From Yersinia hibernica (lineage in GTDB: Bacteria > Pseudomonadota > Gammaproteobacteria > Enterobacterales > Enterobacteriaceae), in contig NZ_CP032487.1 of the NCBI RefSeq assembly GCF_004124235.1, positions 1-64,000 of the forward strand: a stretch of 64,000 nucleotides of DNA, in the 5' to 3' direction. The position numbers were made by a program, and so were the translations under genes. Each line of letters starts with the position of its first letter. Within the stretch, counting starts at the first letter, position 1. A model generated the notes under the pieces. That model was not told where the DNA came from. It worked only from the letters and a program-made list of their open reading frames with translations, and did no database searches. This document shows positions 12,018-27,241 of the stretch, in pieces.

Positions 12018-12043
12018 GCGATCACAATTTCATCAAATTGGGG

Positions 12044-12071
12044 TTGCCTTCTGCCGTCATTTTTCTAAACT
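12044..12071 (+). promoter_or_regulatory. Predicted rbsD promoter
   Basis: TTGCCT (12044-12049) and TAAACT (12066-12071) with 16-bp spacing. This places the start of transcription inside the proximal RbsR operator at 12078-12095, which makes steric sense for repression. Confidence 0.65.
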
Positions 12072-12077
12072 CAGTAT

Positions 12078-12095
12078 CAGCGAAACGTTTCGCTG
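12078..12095. promoter_or_regulatory. Proximal RbsR operator
   Basis: CAGCGAAACGTTTCGCTG is a perfect palindrome identical to the E. coli RbsR operator as I know it. It overlaps the predicted transcription start and lies 12 bp before the rbsD ATG, next to the GGAG ribosome site. Confidence 0.93.
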
Positions 12096-12107
12096 TTGGA
12101 GTAAAAA

Positions 12108-12527
12108 ATGAAAAAAGGCGCATTACTGAATTCTGATATTTCCGCTGTTATCTCTCGACTGGGTCATACCGATCAGCTGGTGATAGGTGATGCGGGGCTG
12201 CCGATACCGGCAACCACCACACGTATTGATTTGGCATTGACACAAGGTGTCCCTGGGTTCCTCCAGGTTTTTGAGGTGGTAGTGCAAGAAATGCAGGTTG
12301 AGAGTGCTTACTTGGCGCAGGAAATTATTCAAAATAACCCGCAACTCCATGAAACGTTACTCGCCCAACTGACACAACTTGAGCAACACCAGGGAAACCA
12401 AATTGCTTTGCACTATATCAGCCATGAAGCTTTTAAAGAGCAAACCAAACAAAGCCGGGCAGTGATTCGTAGCGGGGAATGTTCCCCCTTTGCTAACATC
12501 ATTCTCTGCTCTGGCGTAACTTTCTGA
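12108..12527 (+). CDS. rbsD: RbsD, D-ribose pyranase
   Basis: A 139-residue enzyme that interconverts beta-pyranose and beta-furanose forms of ribose, supplying the furanose for RbsK. N-terminal [20 protein letters not shown] and GDAGLPIP carry the conserved His and Asp of the RbsD/FucU fold, and the C-terminal [14 protein letters not shown] is also characteristic. The ribosome site GGAG at 12098-12101 overlaps the edge of the operator region. First gene of rbsDACBK(R), 7 bp before rbsA. Confidence 0.97.
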   Translation: MKKGALLNSDISAVISRLGHTDQLVIGDAGLPIPATTTRIDLALTQGVPGFLQVFEVVVQEMQVESAYLAQEIIQNNPQLHETLLAQLTQLEQHQGNQIALHYISHEAFKEQTKQSRAVIRSGECSPFANIILCSGVTF

Positions 12528-12534
12528 GGCATTT

Positions 12535-14055
12535 ATGCAACCTTTGCTGCAACTGAAAGGGATTGATAAAGCCTTTCCCGGCGTCAAAGCACTCTCCGGC
12601 GCTGCGCTGAGTGTCTACCCTGGCAGGGTGATGGCACTGGTAGGCGAAAATGGGGCTGGAAAATCGACCATGATGAAAGTGCTGACTGGCATCTACAGTA
12701 AAGATGCCGGCAGCCAGCATTTCTTGGGGAAAGAAGTGGTGTTTAATGGCCCGAAAGACTCGCAGGAAGCGGGGATTGGCATTATTCATCAGGAACTTAA
12801 CCTGATCCCGCAGTTAACTATCGCCGAAAATATCTTTTTAGGCCGCGAGTTTGTTAATCGTTTTGGTGGCATTGATTGGCAAAAAATGTATGCCGAAGCC
12901 GATTTATTGCTGGCGCGTCTGAATATCAGCTACAGCAGCCATCGGCTGGTGGGCGAGCTGTCCATTGGTGATCAGCAAATGGTGGAAATCGCCAAAGTGC
13001 TGAGCTTTGAATCCAAAGTTATCATCATGGATGAGCCAACTGATGCACTGACCGATACCGAAACCGCCTCTTTATTCAATGTTATTAAAGAGTTGAAAGC
13101 GCAAGGGCGCGGCATTGTTTATATCTCCCACCGCTTAAAAGAGATCTTTGAGATTTGCGATGATGTCACCGTGTTTCGTGATGGGCAGTTTATCGCCGAA
13201 AAACCGGTCAATACGCTGACGGAAAACTCATTGATTGAGATGATGGTTGGCCGCAAATTGGAAGAACAATATCCGCGACTGAATTTACCGCGTGGCGAAA
13301 AGCGTTTGCAGGTCAAACAGTTATGCGGCCCTGGGGTGAAAAATGTTAGTTTCACACTCTACAGTGGTGAGATTTTGGGCGTCGCGGGCTTGATGGGCGC
13401 GGGCCGTACTGAGTTGATGAAAATTATCTATGGTGCTTTGCCGCGTCAATCTGGCTTTGTGATATTGGATGGCCGTGAAGTGGTGACGCATTCCCCGCAG
13501 GATGGTTTGGCAAACGGCATTGTGTATATTTCCGAAGACCGTAAACGCGATGGCTTAGTGCTCGGCATGTCGGTCAAAGAGAATATGTCTTTGACGGCAT
13601 TACGTTATTTCAGTCACTGCGGCGGTTCACTCAAACATGCTGATGAACAGATTGCGGTGGCGGATTTCATTCGTTTATTTAATATCAAAACGCCTTCCAT
13701 GGAACAACCAATTGGTTTGTTATCCGGTGGTAATCAGCAGAAAGTCGCTATCGCCCGCGGTTTAATGACTCGGCCGAAAGTGTTGATTCTTGATGAACCG
13801 ACGCGCGGTGTGGATGTCGGGGCCAAAAAAGAAATTTATCAGTTAATTAATCAATTTAAACAAGAAGGGCTGAGCATCATTCTGGTTTCCTCGGAAATGC
13901 CGGAAGTGCTGGGTATGAGTGACCGCATTCTTGTCATGCACGAAGGCCAGCTCAGTGGCGAATTCTCGATTGAGCAGGCGACCCAAGAAGTGTTGATGGC
14001 AGCTGCCGTCGGCAAGCAATACAGTATAGAGCCGAGTAGGAGTAATCAGATATGA
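12535..14055 (+). CDS. rbsA: RbsA, ribose ABC transporter ATP-binding protein
   Basis: A 506-residue double ATPase of the sugar ABC family. The first cassette has Walker [10 protein letters not shown] (37-45) and Walker [11 protein letters not shown]. The second lacks a standard Walker A (GLMGAGRTE) but has a clear LSGGNQQKV signature and Walker [14 protein letters not shown]. Such asymmetry is normal for RbsA. It energises ribose import through RbsC. It overlaps rbsC by 4 nt (ATGA), implying translational coupling. Confidence 0.97.
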   Translation: MQPLLQLKGIDKAFPGVKALSGAALSVYPGRVMALVGENGAGKSTMMKVLTGIYSKDAGSQHFLGKEVVFNGPKDSQEAGIGIIHQELNLIPQLTIAENIFLGREFVNRFGGIDWQKMYAEADLLLARLNISYSSHRLVGELSIGDQQMVEIAKVLSFESKVIIMDEPTDALTDTETASLFNVIKELKAQGRGIVYISHRLKEIFEICDDVTVFRDGQFIAEKPVNTLTENSLIEMMVGRKLEEQYPRLNLPRGEKRLQVKQLCGPGVKNVSFTLYSGEILGVAGLMGAGRTELMKIIYGALPRQSGFVILDGREVVTHSPQDGLANGIVYISEDRKRDGLVLGMSVKENMSLTALRYFSHCGGSLKHADEQIAVADFIRLFNIKTPSMEQPIGLLSGGNQQKVAIARGLMTRPKVLILDEPTRGVDVGAKKEIYQLINQFKQEGLSIILVSSEMPEVLGMSDRILVMHEGQLSGEFSIEQATQEVLMAAAVGKQYSIEPSRSNQI

Positions 14056-15020
14056 GTTCCCAAACTCTCCAGACCAAGCGCTGGTTCAGTAAAGAATGGT
14101 TGTTAGAACAAAAATCACTGATTGCGCTATTGGTGCTGATTGCGGTGGTTTCGTCACTCAGTCCGAACTTTTTTACCCTTAATAACATGTTTAACATTCT
14201 CCAGCAGACTTCCGTCAACGCCATTATGGCCGTTGGGATGACGCTGGTTATCCTGACCTCCGGTATTGATCTGTCGGTGGGGTCATTACTGGCTCTGACT
14301 GGCGCGGTGGCGGCCTCAATTGTCGGGTTGGAAGTCAATGCCCTGGTTGCTGTTGCTGCTGCACTGGCACTGGGGGCGTTTATCGGCGGCATCACCGGGG
14401 TGATTGTTGCTAAAGGCAAAGTGCAGGCCTTTATTGCCACTCTGGTCATGATGCTGTTGTTGCGCGGTGTCACCATGGTTTATACCAATGGTAGCCCGAT
14501 AAATACCGGTTTTACTGATGTGGCAGACACTTTTGGTTGGTTCGGTATTGGCCGCCCATTGGGTGTGCCAACCCCTATCTGGCTGATGGCAATAGTCTTT
14601 ATTGCGGCCTGGTACATGCTGCATCACACGCGCTTGGGCCGTTATATCTATGCGCTGGGGGGGAATGAGTCCGCAACACGCCTCTCTGGTATTAGTGTTG
14701 ATAAAGTTAAAATTATTGTTTATTCACTCTGTGGATTGTTAGCGGCATTGGCGGGGATTATTGAAGTGGCCCGCTTATCATCAGCACAACCGACTGCCGG
14801 TACCGGTTATGAACTGGATGCCATCGCCGCTGTTGTCTTGGGCGGTACCAGCCTTGCTGGGGGAAAAGGGCGGATTGTTGGCACCCTGATCGGCGCATTA
14901 ATCCTCGGCTTTTTAAATAACGGTTTGAATTTATTAGGTGTTTCCTCCTACTACCAAATGATCGTCAAAGCAGTGGTTATTCTGTTGGCGGTGTTGGTAG
15001 ACAATAAAAGCAGCAAATAA
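14052..15020 (+). CDS. rbsC: RbsC, ribose ABC transporter permease
   Basis: A 322-residue inner-membrane permease with about 8-10 hydrophobic segments. It shows the BPD_transp_2 motifs [14 protein letters not shown] and [20 protein letters not shown] (the EAA-like loop contacting RbsA). It forms the ribose channel fed by RbsB. The start codon overlaps the rbsA stop. Confidence 0.97.
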   Translation: MSSQTLQTKRWFSKEWLLEQKSLIALLVLIAVVSSLSPNFFTLNNMFNILQQTSVNAIMAVGMTLVILTSGIDLSVGSLLALTGAVAASIVGLEVNALVAVAAALALGAFIGGITGVIVAKGKVQAFIATLVMMLLLRGVTMVYTNGSPINTGFTDVADTFGWFGIGRPLGVPTPIWLMAIVFIAAWYMLHHTRLGRYIYALGGNESATRLSGISVDKVKIIVYSLCGLLAALAGIIEVARLSSAQPTAGTGYELDAIAAVVLGGTSLAGGKGRIVGTLIGALILGFLNNGLNLLGVSSYYQMIVKAVVILLAVLVDNKSSK

Positions 15021-15044
15021 CATCTCCCTACAGGAATTGCGACC

Positions 15045-15935
15045 ATGAAAATGAAGAAATTGGCTACATTGATCTCTGTTGTTGCATTGAGCGCTACCGT
15101 AAGTGCTAACGCGCTGGCAAAAGACACGATCGCGCTGGTAGTTTCCACGCTGAATAACCCGTTCTTTGTTTCAATGAAAGACGGCGCACAAAAAGAAGCG
15201 GATAAGCTTGGCTACAACCTGGTGATATTGGATTCCCAAAACAACCCGGCGAAAGAATTGGCTAACGTGCAGGATTTAACTGTGCGCGGCACGAAATTGC
15301 TGTTGATTAACCCAACAGACTCCGATGCTGTGGGTAATGCGGTTAAGATGGCCAATCAGGCCAATATTCCGGTTATTACCCTCGACCGCTTGGCTAATGC
15401 CGGCACCGTGGTAAGTCACGTGGCTTCGGATAACCGTTTTGGTGGCAAAATGGCCGGCGACTTCATTGCTAAGAAAGCCGGTACTGACGCCAAAGTGATT
15501 CAGTTGGAAGGGATTGCCGGGGCATCTGCTGCTCGTGAGCGCGGTGAGGGCTTTAAGCAGTCGATGGAAAAAAACAAATTCCAGTTGCTGGCCAGCCAAC
15601 CTGCTGATTTTGACCGCACTAAGGGGTTGAATGTCATGCAGAACCTGTTGACGGCTCACCCAGATGTGCAGGCGGTATTTGCTCAGAATGACGAAATGGC
15701 GCTGGGTGCATTGCGCGCCTTGCAGACTGCGGGCAAAACCGATGTGTTAGTGGTTGGTTTTGATGGCACCGATGATGGTATCAAAGCGGTCGAAAGCGGC
15801 AAGATGGGCGCGACAATCGCGCAACGCCCTGATCAGATTGGCGTTATTGGCGTGCAAACCGCGGATAAGGTATTGAAAGGCGAAAAAGTACAGGCCGTCA
15901 TCCCGGTAGACTTGAAGTTAGTGACTAAGCAATAA
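15045..15935 (+). CDS. rbsB: RbsB, periplasmic ribose-binding protein
   Basis: A 296-residue periplasmic binding protein. The signal peptide is residues 1-25 ([10 protein letters not shown] core, cleavage after ALA). The mature protein starts [16 protein letters not shown], the classic ribose-binding N-terminus. Ligand residues are recognisable in [34 protein letters not shown] and GFDGTDDG. It delivers ribose to RbsAC and in relatives also to the Trg chemoreceptor. A stem-loop without U-tract follows at 15,972-16,004. Confidence 0.97.
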   Translation: MKMKKLATLISVVALSATVSANALAKDTIALVVSTLNNPFFVSMKDGAQKEADKLGYNLVILDSQNNPAKELANVQDLTVRGTKLLLINPTDSDAVGNAVKMANQANIPVITLDRLANAGTVVSHVASDNRFGGKMAGDFIAKKAGTDAKVIQLEGIAGASAARERGEGFKQSMEKNKFQLLASQPADFDRTKGLNVMQNLLTAHPDVQAVFAQNDEMALGALRALQTAGKTDVLVVGFDGTDDGIKAVESGKMGATIAQRPDQIGVIGVQTADKVLKGEKVQAVIPVDLKLVTKQ

Positions 15936-15971
15936 CGTTATTCATTAAAAAATAAAGAAAAGTAGGGTATA

Positions 15972-16004
15972 ACGTCGCCGCCGCAGTTATCTGGGCGGTG
16001 ACGT
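15972..16004 (+). promoter_or_regulatory. rbsB-rbsK intercistronic stem-loop
   Basis: Eleven-bp stem ACGTCGCCGCC (15972-15982) / GGCGGTGACGT (15994-16004), one G-U pair, 11-nt loop, no U-run. Position after the binding-protein gene suggests an RNA stabiliser that raises rbsB mRNA above rbsK (inference from similar operons). Confidence 0.6.
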
Positions 16005-16026
16005 CATCTACAAAGGAATAAATACG

Positions 16027-16953
16027 ATGGCAACAGGTAAGCTGGTGGTCTTGGGCAGTATTAATGCCGACCATATTCTGAATATTGAGCAGTTTCCGCG
16101 TCCTGGTGAAACGGTTCTCGGGAAGCAGTATAAAGTTGCTTTTGGTGGAAAAGGGGCTAATCAAGCCGTTGCCGCTGGTCGTAGCGGGGCGAATATCGCC
16201 TTTATTGCCTGTGTGGGTGAAGATGATATTGGTGACCGGGTGCGCCAGCAGTTAGCCAGTGATAATATTGATACCAACCCGATTGAAGCCGTTGCGGGCA
16301 CCACAACAGGTGTGGCGCTGATTTTTGTTAATGGCGAAGGTGAGAATGTGATTGGTATTAATGCCGGTGCAAACTCGGCTGTCACACCGGCGTATCTTAG
16401 CCGCTATCAACAGCAAGTTATTGACGCAGATGCATTATTGATGCAGCTGGAATCTCCTCTTGAGACCGTGATTGCAGCAGCTCAGCTGGCAAAACAGCAT
16501 CAGACACAGGTTATCCTTAATCCGGCCCCAGCCCGTGATCTGCCTGATGAGCTGTTAATGCTGGTGGATATGATTACCCCCAATGAAACTGAAGCTGAGC
16601 GCTTAACCGGTGTTCATATTGAGCAGGATGATGACGCAGCAAAAGCAGCTCAAATTCTGCATGATAAAGGTATCGCCACGGTGATTATTACCTTGGGCAG
16701 CCGCGGTGTGTGGCTCAGTGAGCAGGGGCAAGGGAAATTGGTCGCGGGATTCAAAGTTAATGCGGTGGATACTATTGCTGCCGGTGATACATTCAATGGC
16801 GCATTACTGACTGCTTTATTGGAAGGTCAATCGATGGATTTAGCCGTCCGATTTGCGCATGCGGCGGCAGCTATTGCCGTGACTCGCCCTGGTGCACAAC
16901 CCTCCATTCCATGGCGGGCCGAGATCGACAGTTTCTTACAAGACCGGGTATAA
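16027..16953 (+). CDS. rbsK: RbsK, ribokinase
   Basis: A 308-residue PfkB-family kinase making ribose-5-phosphate from ribose and ATP. The substrate loop GSINADHIL (residues 9-17), the [13 protein letters not shown] signature (residues about 41-53) and the catalytic AGDTFNGAL motif with Asp254 are present. It is preceded by AAAGGA at 16,011. Its stop is followed after 2 bp by the TTG start of rbsR, so regulator and kinase share a message. Confidence 0.97.
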   Translation: MATGKLVVLGSINADHILNIEQFPRPGETVLGKQYKVAFGGKGANQAVAAGRSGANIAFIACVGEDDIGDRVRQQLASDNIDTNPIEAVAGTTTGVALIFVNGEGENVIGINAGANSAVTPAYLSRYQQQVIDADALLMQLESPLETVIAAAQLAKQHQTQVILNPAPARDLPDELLMLVDMITPNETEAERLTGVHIEQDDDAAKAAQILHDKGIATVIITLGSRGVWLSEQGQGKLVAGFKVNAVDTIAAGDTFNGALLTALLEGQSMDLAVRFAHAAAAIAVTRPGAQPSIPWRAEIDSFLQDRV

Positions 16954-16955
16954 CT

Positions 16956-17957
16956 TTGGCCACCATGAAAGATGTCGCCCGTTTAGCGGGCGTATCAACC
17001 TCGACTGTCTCGCATGTCATTAATAAGAATCGTTTTGTCAGTGATCCTATTCGCGACAAAGTGCTGGCAGCCATCAAGCAACTTAACTATGCGCCCTCTG
17101 CGCTGGCGCGGAGTTTAAAACTCAACGAAACTCGCACTATCGGCATGTTAGTGACGGCCAGTAGCAACCCATTTTATGCTGAGGTGGTCCGTGGCGTGGA
17201 GCGCAGTTGCTATGAGCGCGGCTACAGCTTGATTCTGTGTAATACCGAGGGCGATATTGACCGCATGAGTCGTAGCATTGAAACCCTGATGCAAAAACGT
17301 GTCGATGGTTTGCTACTGATGTGTACTGAGAGTCACCGCCCGTCACAGGATATTCTGCGCTGCTACCCTTCTCTGCCGATTATTATGATGGACTGGGCTC
17401 CTTTCGAAGGGGTCAATGATGTCATCCAGGATAACTCTTTATTGGGTGGGGAAATGGCAACCTCGTATTTGATTGCCAGAGGATATACTCGTATCGCCTG
17501 CATTGCTGGCCCACAAGATAAAACGCCGGCCAAAGAAAGGTTGGAAGGATTCCGTCAGGCAATGGATCGCGCGGGCTTACCGGTGCCGCCAGATTATGAA
17601 GTGGCCAGTGACTTTGAATTTAGTGGTGGTTTAGCTGCTATGAAACAGTTGCTTATGTTACCACAGCCCCCTGAAGCTGTTTTTACCAGTAACGATGCTA
17701 TGGCTGTTGGGGTTTATCAGGCTTTGCATCAGGCCGGGTTATCGATTCCGCAAGATATGGCAGTCATTGGTTATGATGATATTGAAATCGCGCAATATAT
17801 GACGCCACCGTTGACGACCATTCATCAACCCAAGGATGACCTTGGCGAACTGGCTATTGATACTCTTATTCACCGGCTAAATAACCCGGAAGCGGAACCA
17901 CAGGTTCTGATTCTCACTCCCGAGCTGGTCGAGCGCGGGTCCGTCGCAGTCCGCTAA
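16956..17957 (+). CDS. rbsR: RbsR, LacI-family ribose operon repressor
   Basis: I place the start at TTG 16956, giving (M)[20 protein letters not shown], which matches E. coli RbsR from residue 1; the alternative ATG is at 16965. The 333-residue product has a LacI HTH (residues about 4-23), hinge ([11 protein letters not shown]) and periplasmic-binding-like ribose domain. It represses rbsD at the two operators upstream. The frame can be extended back into rbsK, but that N-terminus has no homology. The 3' end overlaps convergent hsrA by 4 nt. Confidence 0.95.
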   Translation: MATMKDVARLAGVSTSTVSHVINKNRFVSDPIRDKVLAAIKQLNYAPSALARSLKLNETRTIGMLVTASSNPFYAEVVRGVERSCYERGYSLILCNTEGDIDRMSRSIETLMQKRVDGLLLMCTESHRPSQDILRCYPSLPIIMMDWAPFEGVNDVIQDNSLLGGEMATSYLIARGYTRIACIAGPQDKTPAKERLEGFRQAMDRAGLPVPPDYEVASDFEFSGGLAAMKQLLMLPQPPEAVFTSNDAMAVGVYQALHQAGLSIPQDMAVIGYDDIEIAQYMTPPLTTIHQPKDDLGELAIDTLIHRLNNPEAEPQVLILTPELVERGSVAVR

Positions 17958-19378
17958 ATCTCACTCTCTGCGGGCTGAGCCACTTTTTTTACATTACGGC
18001 CCTGAATTAAGTTATCGCCATCTTTAGGTTTGAGCAATAAGAACACAACGGATGAAAGCAATGTCACTATACCCATCGTAATAAAGGTGTAGTGGAAGTG
18101 GTCGACATTATCACCCACGGATAACCCATCGTAAAACCGCAAAACCGCCGCGCTGATAGCCACCCCGAAACTGATCGCCAGTTGCTGGGTGACGGCCAAA
18201 ACACTGTTACCTGAACTGGCATTGTTATCGGTTAAATCGGCCAACGTAATGGTGTTCATCGCGGTGAATTGTGTCGACATCGCCATGCCCAAGACAAAGA
18301 GTGGCAATATCATCATCCAAGGTGACATCCCCGGCGATTGCAATGCAAATAAAGCAATCAGCACACCAATAATCACTGTGATACCAACCAATACAGTGCG
18401 GTATCCCAATGAGCGCAAAACTTGAGTGACTGCTGATTTAGCCATCATTGAACCAATGGCGGTCGGTGCCATCATGCACCCGGCAATGATAGCGGAATAA
18501 CCAAATCCGACCTGCAACATCAGTGGCATCAAGAAAGGTACGCAGCCAGTACCTAAACGAGATGCTATGTTACCGGCAATACCGACGGAGAATGTGCGGG
18601 TTTTAAACAGCGGTAAGCCAATCAGTGGGTTAGGGTGGTGTTTGGCATGGAATATATAGAAAAGCAGCATCAACAAGCCGCCGACCAGTGTTGCGGCGGG
18701 CAGATAGTCGGCAATATCGGGTCGCCCCATGATTTCCAGACTGACGGAGATCATGACTAAGCTGCAACCAAATAACAGAAAACCAATAATATCAAAGGTG
18801 CGTTTCGGCATGGTGAAGTCCGGCATGTATTTACGGGCATAAAAAATACCCAACAGGCCGATAGGAATATTAAGGATGAAAATCCAGTGCCATGTGGCGT
18901 AAGTCACCAGCAAGCCCCCTAATAACGGCCCCATGACCGGGCCAATTAATCCAGGGATGGTGACAAAGTTTAAGACCGGTAATAACTCACTGCGTGGATA
19001 AGCCCGGATAAGCGCCAGCCTGGCAACCGGCATCATCATCGCGCCGCCGACGCCCTGAATTACACGGGAAGCGACCAAAAATGGCAGAGAGCCGGATAGC
19101 GCACACAGTAACGACCCCAAGGTAAATAATGAAACCGCCAAAATGAAAACCCGCCGAGTCCCAAAGCGATCGGCCAGCCAGCCACTTACCGGAATTAGCA
19201 TCGCCACCGTGAGGGTGTAGCTAATAATGGCCGACTGCATTGTTAGAGGTGAACGGTTGAGGCTTTCTGCGATTGAAGGGAGTGCCGTATTCAGTATGGT
19301 GGCATCCAAAGCCTGCATAAAGAAAGCCATGGCGGCAATCCAAGGGAGGCCCGCCATGCTACGTGCAGATTTTATCAT
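17954..19378 (-). CDS. hsrA: HsrA/YieO, DHA2-type MFS exporter
   Basis: A 474-residue major facilitator superfamily protein of the 14-TM DHA2 (EmrB/QacA) type. Motif A is seen as [13 protein letters not shown], and motif C-like [10 protein letters not shown] follows. The [16 protein letters not shown]-terminal helix is typical. Sequence closely follows E. coli HsrA (475 residues), named for a homocysteine-related phenotype; the true substrate is unknown. It is convergent with rbsR and lies downstream of yieP on the same strand with a 67-bp gap. Confidence 0.93.
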   Translation of the reverse strand: MIKSARSMAGLPWIAAMAFFMQALDATILNTALPSIAESLNRSPLTMQSAIISYTLTVAMLIPVSGWLADRFGTRRVFILAVSLFTLGSLLCALSGSLPFLVASRVIQGVGGAMMMPVARLALIRAYPRSELLPVLNFVTIPGLIGPVMGPLLGGLLVTYATWHWIFILNIPIGLLGIFYARKYMPDFTMPKRTFDIIGFLLFGCSLVMISVSLEIMGRPDIADYLPAATLVGGLLMLLFYIFHAKHHPNPLIGLPLFKTRTFSVGIAGNIASRLGTGCVPFLMPLMLQVGFGYSAIIAGCMMAPTAIGSMMAKSAVTQVLRSLGYRTVLVGITVIIGVLIALFALQSPGMSPWMMILPLFVLGMAMSTQFTAMNTITLADLTDNNASSGNSVLAVTQQLAISFGVAISAAVLRFYDGLSVGDNVDHFHYTFITMGIVTLLSSVVFLLLKPKDGDNLIQGRNVKKVAQPAESEI

Positions 19379-19445
19379 TGTCTGTCCTGATTATATTGGG
19401 AGGAATACCCTCTCTATCTATATTGATATAAATAACATTTAGTCG

Positions 19446-20135
19446 CTAATTTTTCTCTGTTAATAGCACCTGGCAAGCCAATAATGCACCTTGGCTATCA
19501 CCCGCCAGAATAGTATCAACAATGTTTTGATGGTGTTGCAGCTTAATCACCTCATCACCGGTAATTGAGCGAAAGTAATTGTGATAAACCGAACTGAACA
19601 AATTGGCGAAAGACGTTAAAAAGGGATTGCCACTGGCCTCATAGATTAATTGATGAAACTGAGCATCCACTTGAATCCAGCGCTCACGATTAAAATGGGC
19701 ATGCAGCTCTCGCATTTCTGCTATTAATGATGCTAACAGCGCTTTCTGCGGTTCACTGGCATGGATAGCGGCCAGTGAACAGGCTTGAGGCTCAAGTGAC
19801 CTCCTTAATATAAGGAAGTGCTGCATAACTTGATCGAAATTCTCCCTCGTCATCCACCAAGTCAGTAATTCCTGATCAAGAAAATTCCAGTTAGTTTGCG
19901 GCATAACCCGAGTGCCGATACGTGGACGCGGTAATAACATCCCTTTTGCTGCGAGCATCTTTACGGCTTCACGAACAGCGGTACGGCTGACACCAAATTG
20001 TTCTCCCAACTCTATCTCACCAGGCAAGATACTGCCGGCTTCATATTCTCCTGCGAGGATGCGCTGGCCAATTTTCTCGGCCAGCAGATATGAAAGATTA
20101 CGCTGAGCGGCCTGTTGTTGGGTATTTAGTTGCAT
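19446..20135 (-). CDS. yieP: YieP, FadR-type GntR regulator
   Basis: A 229-residue GntR-family regulator. The winged-helix domain (residues about 14-85; QRILAGEYEAGSILPGEIEL then GVSRTAVREAVKMLAAKGML) is followed by an FCD ligand domain with the expected metal-binding His residues (FHQLIYEASGN, H-H-Q-N-I-V). Probably controls hsrA downstream, as inferred for E. coli yieP-hsrA; the effector is unknown. It is divergent from the rRNA operon. Confidence 0.92.
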   Translation of the reverse strand: MQLNTQQQAAQRNLSYLLAEKIGQRILAGEYEAGSILPGEIELGEQFGVSRTAVREAVKMLAAKGMLLPRPRIGTRVMPQTNWNFLDQELLTWWMTRENFDQVMQHFLILRRSLEPQACSLAAIHASEPQKALLASLIAEMRELHAHFNRERWIQVDAQFHQLIYEASGNPFLTSFANLFSSVYHNYFRSITGDEVIKLQHHQNIVDTILAGDSQGALLACQVLLTEKN

Positions 20136-20263
20136 GGTGTTTTGTCCTATCTGTCTTCTTATACATCTATTTTACTCTACTGTTTAACTTGGGTATTGAA
20201 TGTTTAGCTTAAAAATTGTTTAAATTCTGGCCTTTTTACCCATTTTTGCTGAAATAAAACACG

Positions 20264-20317
20264 GTTGGAAAATTTTTTCAAATTAGGGGTTGCAGGCTGT
20301 CAGGAACTCCCTATAAT
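20264..20317 (+). promoter_or_regulatory. rrn P1 promoter with UP-like element
   Basis: TTGCAG (20290-20295) and TATAAT (20312-20317) with 16-bp spacing and a GCGCC discriminator, the pattern of growth-rate/ppGpp-controlled rrn P1 promoters. The A/T tract at 20264-20287 resembles an UP element. Confidence 0.85.
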
Positions 20318-20409
20318 GCGCCTCCACTGACCGGGAACAACGAAACACACTTCGCCGGGTCAGGAAGAGAAAAGAACGGTTTTGACTTCGCAAGAAACAA
20401 AATAATTCC

Positions 20410-20437
20410 TTGACTCTTCAGCGGGAAAGCGTATTAT
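20410..20437 (+). promoter_or_regulatory. rrn P2 promoter
   Basis: TTGACT (20410-20415) and TATTAT (20432-20437), 16-bp spacing, C-rich discriminator. Located 120 bp downstream of P1, as in other enterobacterial rrn operons. Confidence 0.85.
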
Positions 20438-20488
20438 CTGCCTCCCGCGTTACCGTAAGATTCGCCGCAAGGCAAACGGGTAACGAAC

Positions 20489-20499
20489 GCTCTTTAACA
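20489..20499 (+). promoter_or_regulatory. boxA antitermination site in rrn leader
   Basis: GCTCTTTAACA matches the NusB/S10-binding boxA of rRNA leaders. A second copy occurs in the tRNA-23S spacer (GCTCTTTAACA, near 22,534-22,544). Confidence 0.85.
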
Positions 20500-20681
20500 A
20501 TTTATCAGACAATCTGTGTGGGCACTCGCAAGACGATATCAAAGCCTGTTTCGGCAGGCAGAAATAATCAAAGTCTTGAAGAGTGACCAAAGCAGTACAC
20601 ATTTGAACTTCGGTTCGAATGCATATTTGCAGAAAGTAATCTTTGAGCATCGCCATTTCGGTGGCAAATCAAACAAATCTT

Positions 20682-22224
<1,543 letters not shown>

Positions 22225-22367
22225 CCTAAAGATACGCATTGCGCAGTGTCCACACAGATTGTCTGATAGAAAGTAAACGAGCAAGAGCACCTGTTGATGT
22301 TGTGAGTATTGACTCACAATGACACAAGAAACGATTAAGATTTTATCATTTAGTCGGAATTTCCTGT

Positions 22368-22443
22368 GTCCCCATCGTCTAGAGGCCTAGGACACTGCCC
22401 TTTCACGGCTGTAACAGGGGTTCGAATCCCCTTGGGGACGCCA
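22368..22443 (+). tRNA. gltT: tRNA-Glu (anticodon TTC)
   Basis: 76 nt with encoded CCA end. Acceptor GTCCCC / GGGGAC, anticodon loop CCTTTCACG with TTC, and T-loop GTTCGAATC. Single tRNA in the 16S-23S spacer, the rrnB/C/E/G-type arrangement of E. coli. Confidence 0.98.
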
Positions 22444-22684
22444 CTCCGATAATGTGTGAAAGACATTATCAACCGGTTCTTTATGAACTGAAAATAACTT
22501 AAAGATGACTTTAACAAGTCGTGTTTAAGATATTGCTCTTTAACAATCTGGAACAAGCTGAAAATTGAAACATGACAGCTGAAACTTATCTCTCCGTAGA
22601 AGTGCTGAGATAAGGATTAACCTGTCATAGAGTCTCTCAAATAATCGCAATGCGACGATGTCGAAAGACACCTTCGGGTTGTGA

Positions 22685-25591
<2,907 letters not shown>

Positions 25592-25700
25592 ACAACACCG
25601 AAGGTGTTTTAGAGAGAATTTTGATTTTCAGCGATGTTTACAGATTGGATTAACTGGCTACGTGATGATTATCATGGAGCGGGTTGATTGAAACAGAATT

Positions 25701-25820
25701 TGCCTGGCGGCCATAGCGCGGTGGCACCACCTGAACCCATGCCGAACTCAGAAGTGAAACGCCGTAGCGCCGATGGTAGTGTGGGGTCTCCCCATGCGAG
25801 AGTAGGACACTGCCAGGCAT
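25701..25820 (+). rRNA. rrf: 5S ribosomal RNA
   Basis: 120 nt, beginning TGCCTGGCGGCC and ending CTGCCAGGCAT, with complementary ends. Located 109 bp after 23S, with no distal tRNA genes behind it. Confidence 0.98.
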
Positions 25821-25834
25821 CAAATCAAGTAAAG

Positions 25835-25861
25835 ACCCCATGCCAAAAGCGTGGGGTTTTT
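25835..25861 (+). terminator. rrn operon terminator 1
   Basis: Stem ACCCCATGC (25835-25843) / GCGTGGGGT (25849-25857) with one T-G pair and a T-run. First terminator after 5S. Confidence 0.9.
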
Positions 25862-25942
25862 GCTATGTGCGGGATATGAGAAATATGTGCAAATATTGGT
25901 GTATAGACATAAATATTTGTGGATTGAAAACAAGTCAAAGAT

Positions 25943-25968
25943 AAGGCTACCCTATGGGTGGCCTTTTT
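25943..25968 (+). terminator. rrn operon terminator 2
   Basis: Ten-bp stem AAGGCTACCC (25943-25952) / GGGTGGCCTT (25956-25965) with a TAT loop and a long interrupted T-run. It also lies just beyond the convergent mobB stop and may act on both strands. Confidence 0.8.
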
Positions 25969-25973
25969 CGTTT

Positions 25974-26501
25974 TTATGGTTCTGATGAGTCAGTTTCAAG
26001 CCAATGACAAATAAAGTCCGCAATCTGTTCTGGTTGATTAATATCTAGTTGTTTCACGGTGGCATCTATTGGTTTATCGCTCGCTAACGCAATAACATAC
26101 TTATCAATTAAACCCGCGTAAGGCTTTCCCACGGCTTCTCGATAAAGGGCAATTTTATTGATTGGCTCATGCTTAAAACCCTCAACCAAAATTATATCTA
26201 TGGTTGTGGTATCCAACCTGCTGGCGAGATAGTGCAGGTCCAACGGTTTTTGTTCCGGGGTTTCTGTCATCAACGCCCAGCGACAATCGCTGGCTACGAG
26301 GGTCTGGTGCGCGCCAGCCTTACGTAATTCGTAACTATCCTTGCCCGGCGTGTCAATTTCCATATTGTGATGGGTATGTTTTATCAGACCGACCCGGATT
26401 TGGCGCTGTTGTAATAAAGGAATCACGTTTTTGAGTAATGTGGTTTTTCCTGTACCACTGTATGCGGCAATGCCTAATAGTGGTGGTTTTTTTTGGCTCA
26501 T
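25974..26501 (-). CDS. mobB: MobB, molybdopterin-guanine dinucleotide adaptor protein
   Basis: 175 residues from ATG 26501, chosen because GGGAGGGG precedes it and because the ATGA overlap with the mobA stop (26498-26501) implies coupling; the frame extends 9 codons further into mobA without homology. P-loop AAYSGTGKTT (residues about 12-21), then IKHTHHNMEIDTPGKDSYEL and the VEGFKHE motif. A GTP-binding protein aiding attachment of GMP to molybdopterin by MobA. Confidence 0.95.
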   Translation of the reverse strand: MSQKKPPLLGIAAYSGTGKTTLLKNVIPLLQQRQIRVGLIKHTHHNMEIDTPGKDSYELRKAGAHQTLVASDCRWALMTETPEQKPLDLHYLASRLDTTTIDIILVEGFKHEPINKIALYREAVGKPYAGLIDKYVIALASDKPIDATVKQLDINQPEQIADFICHWLETDSSEP

Positions 26502-27097
26502 AGTCCCCTCCCTTGACTCTGTTCCCATAAATGACAGTCTGCTGGGGTATTTAGGTTACTGAATTGGTCGCTTTGTTCGTTGAATATTACCGGCTGCGCG
26601 TTAATACTCTCCATAAATATCATCAGCTTGCGATCACCGTTTGCGAGATATTCCGCCAAGCGTGCTTTCAGGCTAATGTGCATTAGCGCAAATGTTGGGT
26701 GTGCCCGCTCGCCATCGTGAGCATAAGCCGCTAGCGCTTGGCGCTTGCCTTGCCAAAGTTGGGACACTAAATTGCCAGGAAGTGCTGGAACATCGCAGGG
26801 AGCAAATACAACCCATTCCGTAGCTGAATAGCTCAAGCCCGCATGCATACCCGCTAATGGTCCTAGAAATCCGGTAATGATATCGCTAATGACAGGGATT
26901 CCACTTTCTTGATAGATATCTTGATGACGATTAGCATTAATAAGGAGATAGTTAACCTGAGGTTTTAATCTATCAATGACATATTGAAACAAGGGGTTAT
27001 CGTGCAGAGAAATAAGCCCTTTATCATGACCTCCCATTCGGGAAGAACGGCCGCCAGCAAGAATAACACCAGTAATATTGGGCTGCATTTCCATCAC
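26498..27097 (-). CDS. mobA: MobA, molybdenum cofactor guanylyltransferase
   Basis: A 199-residue nucleotidyltransferase. The GTP-binding signature LAGGRSSRMGGHDKGL lies at residues 14-29, and GFLGPLAGMHAGL and FAPCDVPALP follow. It converts Mo-molybdopterin plus GTP to the bis-MGD precursor used by nitrate, formate and DMSO/TMAO reductases. The start has alternatives at M2/M4. First gene of mobAB, divergent from yihD. Confidence 0.95.
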   Translation of the reverse strand: MMEMQPNITGVILAGGRSSRMGGHDKGLISLHDNPLFQYVIDRLKPQVNYLLINANRHQDIYQESGIPVISDIITGFLGPLAGMHAGLSYSATEWVVFAPCDVPALPGNLVSQLWQGKRQALAAYAHDGERAHPTFALMHISLKARLAEYLANGDRKLMIFMESINAQPVIFNEQSDQFSNLNTPADCHLWEQSQGRGL

Positions 27098-27241
27098 TCC
27101 GCTGTATTCGATTGACTGACGAATTGTATCTTTAAATAGGTGGATTGGTCAGGATTTACTTTTATTGACAATAGGCTCTCTTTCCCTGTGAGAATATCCC
27201 TGCTACTTTGTCAGCATATTTTTAAATAGGATAAATTTGCT

